Shown: positions 57,224 through 64,000 of the stretch, one piece after another
How the letters are laid out: each line of letters starts with the position of its first letter
Position numbering within the stretch: the first letter of the stretch is position 1
DNA from: Zeugodacus cucurbitae
Lineage: Eukaryota > Arthropoda > Insecta > Diptera > Tephritidae
Direction of reading: 5' to 3'
DNA: 64,000 nucleotides
NCBI RefSeq assembly: GCF_028554725.1
Contig: NC_071667.1
Location: forward strand, 71,408,001-71,472,000
Notes under the pieces: model-generated
What the model was told of the DNA's origin: nothing
The model's database searches: none
The model's input: the letters and a program-made list of their open reading frames with translations, nothing else
Program-made: the position numbers and the translations under genes

Positions 57224-60090
57224 ATGTCGATAATAATCGAAGACGAACAAATGAATAATCTGCGGATGTTGCCTCGGATAGTGCTGATAGCCTGTGGTTC
57301 CTTCAGTCCACCGACGCCAATGCATTTTCGCATGTTCGGTAAGATTGCAAAGTAGTGAAATAAAATAATAGTCTAATATATTTTTATTTTCTTTATCAAC
57401 TTAGAAATAGCGCGTGACTATTTCAAAACACAAGGCACACATAACGTCGTTGGTGGCATCGTTTCACCCACACATGATTCCTATCAGAAGAAAGGTCTCG
57501 TTGCTGGTACACATCGTTTTGCTATGTTGAAATTAGCATTGCAATCGTCAACATGGATAAAGGTAATAGTATTTTTACTTTTGCTGCTTCTACTATATAT
57601 TTTATATTACTTATACTTTTTATTTCATCACTCTTAAGCCTTCTGACTGGGAAATCCAACAAACGGAATGGTCACGCACACTCTCCGTTCTACAGTACCA
57701 TCAAAACCATATGAATAACTATATCAACTCACCACTAGAGAGTGACATGAATGGCACTCTACCGGGTTGGATGCCTTCCGGTTTGCGTGAGCGTCAAGAT
57801 GGTGTGCAATTGAAATTGTTGTGTGGCGCTGATTTACTAGAATCATTTGCAGTACCTGGCTTATGGGCAGAAAAAGATGTATGCATATTTGCAATATATT
57901 TAAGGCATTTCATATTGAATTACATCTTTTTTCATATTTAGATTGAAGATATTGTAGGCAATCATGGCCTGGTGGTAATCACACGTTTTGGTGCTAATCC
58001 GGAAAAATTCATTTTCGAGTCAGATTTGTTGACTAAATATCAGGTATGATTTTATCGTTAATTTTTTAGTTGTGATTGCTAATATTGAAATATTTCTGTT
58101 TGTTTTTCAAAGAAAAATATTACATTAATAACGAATTGGGTACCGAATGAAGTTAGTTCTACCATGATACGACGTCTCATTTCACGCGATCAGTCAGTGA
58201 AATATTTGCTTGATGATCGAGTTATTGACTATATACATATGCAAGGACTATTCAATTGTAAAACGTAAGTTATATACATTTATATAAATATTTCCTGCAT
58301 GTATATTTACTTAAATATTCGAACAGTTTATAAATTTGGTTGATATATTCATAAAAACAGCAAAAAGATAGATTATTTCTATATAGTGATTTCATTAAAG
58401 CTAAAATCCAATTTCAAAACTTCAAAAGTCGCACGAAAATTTATTGATTTGCGATAATTAATTAAAAATTCTTTGAAAACATTTCAAATTTTTTTTACTC
58501 CATATATATGTCTATATATACATATATATTTTTGGCCTTAAGTTTCGTAAAATACGTGACTTTTATGATCCTTTGACTCATATTAAAATGTTGCATGAAC
58601 CATGCGGATACGTACGGTGATTTTATCATTTGGTCCCTCCTTCAATTCATTAAAATATATTCGAAGTCTAATATCATTACATCAACTGAAATAACCCATA
58701 TTAATAGTAGTCAGTCATCTAAAAAGTATTGAATTGAAAACGTTTTGTTTATTCTTGCCTTCTCTTGGGTCCACTGAGTTTTAGGTGACATAATACAACC
58801 GTAAATCTAGCTCTTCCTAATAACAACACTCCGCCTTATAATAAACAAAATTTCAAAAGCAGTTTCATGCGAGTAAAAATCGCTGAAACAACACGACAGC
58901 CCGTCACAATTAAATGGAAACTAATAATGGAGAGTGAGTTGATATTATTATGCATTAAATAAAATTTTAAAATTTTGTTTGTCTTTGAATCTGTTAATAT
59001 AATGTTAATATAATGTAATTAACTAACTGCATGCTAAATAAATTTTATATCTTTCTATATCATTTGTAAACATACTTACATGCATTCATATGTACTGATG
59101 AGGCATAAAATGTAATATTTTCTGAATTCTAACTTTCGCGGCTAATCTATATATACTTTATTTATGCCTTGTCAGCACATATTAGTATGCTTGTATGTTT
59201 ATGTAACTGAGTTAGTATTTGTAAAATCATTGTGCGCATCCAAATGTAAACAAACATGCCTCATTTAATGTACATACATATGAGTATATCAGTTGATAAG
59301 TATGTATATTACGGCGAAATATATAAAATTAGTCAAAAGTCATAACAACTATTTCTACAACATATATACATATATGTAGAGCTTCCTATATAGTCTAACT
59401 AAAAATTCAACATATTTTTTGTGACTAACAGTTTTAATACTCGCAAGCTTTTTATTATAAATTAAAAATCTTTTATTTCTTTACTTATGCTGCTCTATGT
59501 GGTTAGTAAGTATATGATTGGACTAAAACGTTTAACACCATACCCACAAAAATATAATAATTTCTATTTAAATCGTGTTAATACTAATCCCAGCTCATCC
59601 GTCAATAATTCGCCAAGTGATGACGAAGATGACGCCGATGAGCCGTCGCAGACTGTGCATATGGATCAGAGCGATTATTCGATTAAAAATTTTTTGAACA
59701 GTTTCACTTTAGATAATCGTAAGCCGTCCAGCATTCAACAGGTCTTTTGTTGTGGTGACAATGAGAATAACGCCGCAGCCAAGAAATTGCTACCAAGTCG
59801 TAATGGGCCAGGACAAGTGGTGCAGGTGGTGACGTCCGAGAAGGGCGGTACGAAAGTGACAACGGAGCTACAACGTGCTGGCAGCGGATGGGATGAGGTG
59901 AATATGGAATGGAAATAAAAAAATATTTTTTTTTTTTAATTAAAAGATATATTTTTGAAATATTTTTTATTAAAAAAAAAAAAAACAAAATAATAAGATA
60001 TATTTTTTGTTATAATAAGTAAATTGCTATTTTTCTATATTATTCCAGTCCGATGCCAAAAAGCAGAAGACAGATGCGGTGAATGTTTAA
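57224..60090 (+). CDS. Nmnat: nicotinamide mononucleotide adenylyltransferase (Nmnat)
   Basis: Makes NAD+ from NMN and ATP; in flies also a chaperone and axon-maintenance factor. Exons: 57224-57338, 57405-57562, 57639-57878, 57942-58043, 58113-58264, 59507-59897, 60049-60090; all phases fit, 399 residues. The nucleotide-binding motif GSFSPPTPMH (residues 25-34) and the SSTMIR motif (220-225) are intact. Beyond the catalytic domain there is an acidic/Ser-rich tail (SPSDDEDDADEPSQ) and a Gly/Lys segment. Two C-termini can be read: splicing at 59897 adds SDAKKQKTDAVNV (basic, nuclear-signal-like), while retention of the last intron reads VNMEWK and stops at 59918 (392 residues). Drosophila Nmnat is known to have nuclear and cytoplasmic splice forms, so this is probably conserved. 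Intron 5 is 1.2 kb. Confidence 0.95.
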
Positions 60091-61457
60091 ATACATTGCT
60101 CGAGAGTTCCTGTTAGCGAATAGAAGACATCTGTGTAGTGATGCAACCGACAAAAAAAAAAAAAAAAAAAATGGCTGTAAAAGTATATTGTAAAATTTTA
60201 GTGCTTGCTGAAAGTGAAAAATATTCAAATAGTTTATACTTGCTTACGCTTATCTGAAATGTATCTTCTTATATGTGTACGTGTTATGTTTGCCTGTAAA
60301 TTGGTGTTGTTGCAAATGCCATTATTTGTGTGTTAAAACGAGATTTAAAATATGAACGCAAAGAAAATTGATATTTCCCCAATTTAAGAATTTAAAAACG
60401 CTTATTTTCCTAGGCATAAAATAGTCTATTTGTAAATGTGCACAGCATATCATAATTCCGAATTTTTTCACGCTAAATACACCAAAAAATAGTATACATA
60501 GATATTAATATACGACTATATATTAAAACATAAAATCACACGCTTAAAAATTGTAAAATAAACCACTATGCTAAGCGCAAGGCATGCCACGGACAAAAAA
60601 AATATAAATAAATAAAAAAATAAAAAATAAAATAAATAAAAATAAATGAAAAACCAAGAAACCCAAAATCCCAAAACAGTTTTGTTATGCTCCGGTATTT
60701 AGCGCAAAGCATATTGTCGATTGTCGATGGCTGCTTCGATACACCGCGCGAGAACAAATAATTAAACAATTGCTGTTTAATTGCTTTTTAACAATGATAG
60801 CCGAGCGCTACTCAAGCGTTATTGTAGCATCGGATCACTTGTGGCACTATCTAGACACATTGGTGACAAATCGATTTTCTGCTCCTCTTAATGTTGGTCG
60901 ACTTTGCATTTGAGCATTTGTTCCACATGACAGCAATAAATCAATGCTTACCGATAATAGATTTGCAAAATACAAACAAACATACAAACATACCGCAAAT
61001 AATCGAATACATATAATATCAAATCAAATATAAAAAGTTAAAGCGGTGGTAACCCAGTTTATAAGCCATTTAAGAAAAACGAAAACTTTTGTTAAGCGCT
61101 CTCCTTGTTTTGCAGAAGTTGGCGAAAGTTTCTGAAGGTCGCCAAACAAATTAGAACATTTCACTGTTTTATTCGCCATGTGAATTGTCACTCATCAAAA
61201 GTAAAATGCTCCAATGGAATATAATCTCTAATGTGATTATGAGTGTAAGCTCGTTTGTTGACAGCGCGTAAGAGTGCAATGACATTGCAAACTTTGTGTG
61301 AAGAGAATGATAGATGATGGAGTGTTGAATAGAATTGGTTTATCAAGGGCTTCCCTGTATTAATATGGAAATGTATGTGTGTATATTCGGTAACATTGAG
61401 TTGCTCTCTAGCTTCACCTACGTATTTACACCTCAATAAGCATATGCAGACATATGT
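60091..61457. other. 3' flank of Nmnat
   Basis: AT-rich, with poly-A runs at about 60150 and 60595-60660. AATAAA hexamers occur repeatedly near 60560-60650. The conserved-gene signal ends at the Nmnat stop; nothing else is recognised. Confidence 0.5.
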
Positions 61458-61653
61458 GGTGTATTCAGAAAATAACGGGAATTGTGAAATTTAAAGGGTT
61501 GGGAGAGACCAATTAACAATATTTTTTTTATTATTTTGATATACATACATGCCTCTGAAGTACGAAGTCTATTTTAAAGACGACAACATTAATGTTGACA
61601 AATGAATTTTTTTTTCAAAAAAACAAAAATTCCCGTTATTTTTTGAACACACC
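61458..61653. repeat. mariner-like MITE
   Basis: A 196-bp element with near-identical inverted ends: GGTGTATTCAGAAAATAACG on the left and, on the opposite strand, GGTGTGTTCAAAAAATAACG on the right, each followed by GGAATT. Such GGTGT-TTCAAAAAATAACGGGAAT ends are typical of mariner-family elements. The interior is AT-rich and non-coding, so it depends on a transposase encoded elsewhere. Target duplication is not clear. Confidence 0.7.
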
Positions 61654-62100
61654 TCACATGGATGGATAAGCACCTAACAGTAAAAAATATTAAAAAATGC
61701 ATAATAAAGTTGTTGTTGTTATAGTGGATTTGGAAAATAAAAGCCTCAAAAGGATTGAGTGTGCTCAATTTTGATGACAGTTCATTTAAAGGCTAAAAAA
61801 TGTCAAAATATATTAAATATAGAACATTTTTTTGGAAAGTTTGATAAATGGAATCTTCGGTTTTGGATTTTTGATGTTATCAAAATTTCGATGTTATATT
61901 CTTGCCAATATTGAAGAAGTCGTTCTGGATATCAAATCCCTGTAGAAGTTTGTTGATACTACAAAACTTCAGGTTCAGCCAATTAATACTTATTTGTCTA
62001 TAAAAAGTTGTAGTAAGGAAATATTGGCGAGGCCGTTAGGAACTAACATTAGAGAATCAAGGTAATAATTGCTTTTGACGAAAATTATATATGTTATATA

Positions 62101-62855
62101 GAGTATCCGACAAAATTATGGATACCCCACCACATTTTTTACTATTATTTGAATATTTCTTGATTTGAATTTGCCATAAAGTGTTATCAAATGCTGCCAA
62201 GTTTTTGTAAAATACTAATTTGGAGTAATGGGAGCATGATTTAATTAAAAAATACGAAACACAGTCAAAAAGTTTGACGAAAGAGTCATGAGAGGCTCCA
62301 AAGTAAGTACATCCAAGGCACCATTAAATGCGGATGTGAAAATTTTTTTGTTTGGGGTTCCGTAGCTACAGTAGTCTATCAAATCTGGTATTAATCGAAT
62401 GCAAATGTCGGGAGAGTCCTACGGAGTGATGCTGAGTACAAATTTAGAGTTCTCAGCACAAAAAATGGACTTAGAAGATAACTCTATATACAAGCAGGAC
62501 AATGAGCCCAAACACAAGTCGGGTTACGAAAGAATGTTTCGATCAAAAATCGATAGAGCACCAACTGTGGCCTGTCAAAACCTCTGAGTTAAATCCTTTT
62601 AAGTATGAATAACAATATTTGAATGATAAGCTCGTCCGATATTCTTGTCGTTTCAATAATTGAGATATTTTAAATAGATTGAAGGACTCCTGGGAAAAAA
62701 TACCACAATAAATTTTTCTGAACTTGGTAGACAGCATGTCTCAAAGTTTTTTGGCGGTAATTAACGCTAAGGGTGCCAACACTAAATATTAAAGCTCTAT
62801 TTAGAAGCTAACCTTATAATATATAGGGGTATCCTTACTTTTGTCGTTGTTAAAT
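62101..62855 (+). mobile_element. Tc1-like transposon relic
   Basis: Inverted ends of about 22 bases: CCGACAAAATTATGGATACC with following CC on the left and, on the opposite strand, ACGACAAAAGTAAGGATACC with CC on the right. The interior carries decayed transposase text on the + strand: a degraded VWGS block near 62345, then QDNEPKHKSG at about 62500 (the Tc1 QDN-PKH second-Asp motif). Stops and frameshifts interrupt it and the N-terminal half is missing. It is an old, immobile copy. Confidence 0.75.
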
Positions 62856-63555
62856 ATTTGTATTTTTCAGATGATCGCGCAAAATAGAAAAACAATCAAA
62901 GCGATAAATTTCACTGCTTATACCTCGAGGAATTTCAGCCCAACAATTTTTTTTTTCGGAGGCCTTCTAGATAATCACCAGGTATTAAGTTGAAATCGAA
63001 CAATGCTTTTAAAGTCAACATAGCCTATAATAAATGAAAATCGGTTAATAAGGGGCATGTTGTCAACATCACCACTCAAGTCATATATGATATCACTATA
63101 ATAATGCAATAATGCCAGAGTGTTATTGACCTTTGCGTTAGTTCTGTTCGATGTTAACTATTATTTCTACATTCTTGTAGAAGTACTTACACATAGTAAG
63201 TATATAGTACACTAGACCAACGCTCACCACTGCTGGAGGATCAAATTTCTTGCACCACCACTAAGCGCTGACTCGTCGCTGGGTCGGGCGAATTCACCAC
63301 AATTGTACATGAATAGTTTGAGGGAATATGTTCATATAAATATGTTAATATGTATAACGGTAATGCATTGCAAATATTATGTAGACTGACTGCAATTTTC
63401 TAATACAAACTAGGCTTCAGTTGCTTGCCTTAACTTAAACCGCGCAGTTGCATTGCTCCAAAACCGTGTATTCGCTATGAGAAAATATTTAAGAATAAAT
63501 TCAAATTTCAAAATAAACGGTATTTTAGCTTAAAATACATACACTGTTGTAAACA
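62856..63555. other. upstream region of the amino-acid transporter
   Basis: AT-rich flank with TGTTGTCAACA at 63061 and no TATA box that can be assigned. The leader of the downstream gene probably starts after 63230. Confidence 0.45.
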
Positions 63556-64000
63556 ATGTTCTTCAAGCGTCGTCAAAAGCCTGCATTGCGACCGTCGCGT
63601 GCATATTTTCACTCCAATGAGCCGCCGTCCATCCAGTCACACAATGATCAGCGGCCGTTTTTGTCGCGTGCACGCTTCAGCGCACTGCCACATTTACAGA
63701 AAATCGAAGAAAAGGAGAATTTAACACTACTCATTGCCGTGTTGTATGTCGTCGATTTATTTGGTGTGCTCCCGTTAATAACACTCCCGGCTCTGCTGGT
63801 GCAATTAGGTGTTCTGGGCATACCTTTGGTCCTATCCGTTATAGTGCTACAAATATACACTTCGTTTTTACTCAGCCGATGTTGGATAATGGCCGAGTCC
63901 TTCGATCCGTCGATATCGCAAAAGAGCAGGTGAGTTCATTAAATAACAACAATAACTTCGACTTGAAGCGCTCCGAATTCGGATAACCACTCAAAAAACC
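63556..64000 (+). CDS. amino-acid transporter, 5' end only (CG13646-like, Aa_trans family)
   Basis: First coding exon (63556-63929, donor GTGAGT at 63930) of a membrane protein; the remainder lies beyond the window. The first about 65 residues are basic and hydrophilic (MFFKRRQKPALRPSRAYFHS), then KIEEKENLTLLIAVLYVVDL begins the first transmembrane segment and a second hydrophobic segment (PLVLSVIVLQIYTSFLLSR) follows. Position next to Nmnat and the sequence suggest the Drosophila CG13646 orthologue, a putative amino-acid transporter of the SLC32/36/38 type. That assignment leans on synteny and memory; the exon itself is solid. Confidence 0.75.

Noticed and set aside
62399..62587. 62-codon frame as an independent gene
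   Set aside because: It contains QDNEPKH and lies between Tc1-type inverted ends, so it is a transposase fragment.
1..64000. tRNA, rRNA, CRISPR, operon-like or phage-like features
   Set aside because: None was seen. The window is intron-bearing insect nuclear DNA, and short CATA repeats are simple sequence, not spacers and repeats.

Overview
The window looks like nuclear DNA of a higher (schizophoran) fly, most likely a tephritid fruit fly or close relative. All recognisable genes are split by short GT-AG introns, intergenic DNA is AT-rich and full of short CATA/GTAT runs, and every protein resembles a Drosophila protein closely. Twelve protein-coding genes can be read, eleven complete and one cut by the right edge. 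No rRNA, tRNA or CRISPR array was recognised.

Layout. 1-6.7 kb: no recognisable gene, two non-autonomous DNA-transposon relics. 6.7-11.1 kb (-): DDB1 (piccolo), 13 exons. 12.0-15.6 kb (+): GGNBP2-like Cys-rich protein. 15.8-16.95 kb (-): Mediator subunit 27. 17.5-18.7 kb (+): calcineurin-B-homologous protein (elm). 19.4-22.4 kb (-): COPII coat subunit Sec23. 23.3-33.0 kb (+): MTA1-like, a NuRD chromatin subunit with large introns, one hosting a dead mariner-type element. 37.1-38.4 kb (-): mitochondrial 3-oxoacyl-ACP synthase. 39.0-41.3 kb (+): an M3-family peptidase homologue whose zinc site is gone. 43.7-46.6 kb (-): oxysterol-binding protein (Osbp). 47.4-48.2 kb: a 419-bp tandem duplication with decayed reading frames. 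49.6-56.4 kb (-): cofilin phosphatase slingshot. 57.2-60.1 kb (+): Nmnat, NAD synthesis/chaperone. 60.1-63.5 kb: intergenic DNA with a Tc1-like relic and a mariner-like MITE. 63.6 kb to the end (+): first exon of an amino-acid transporter.

The genes do not form a pathway; this is ordinary housekeeping gene neighbourhood. Five gene pairs are divergent across 0.5-0.9 kb (DDB1/GGNBP2, Med27/elm, Sec23/MTA1-like, KAS/M3 homologue, slingshot/Nmnat). These gaps repeatedly contain TGTCA-type words and, mostly, TGTTGCCAA-type words, suggesting a shared promoter code. As far as I recall, the Drosophila counterparts lie on chromosome arm 3R (Muller E), with Osbp-ssh-Nmnat-CG13646 as a conserved block.

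Most interesting points: the intact but catalytically stripped M3 peptidase homologue; an 85-codon in-frame extension after a leaky-context UGA in MTA1-like; a 36-codon phase-symmetric exon in the MTA1-like BAH domain; the two alternative Nmnat C-termini readable from the DNA; the tandem pseudogene-like duplication; and the recurring promoter words. All calls are from reading the sequence; no alignment or database search was run.
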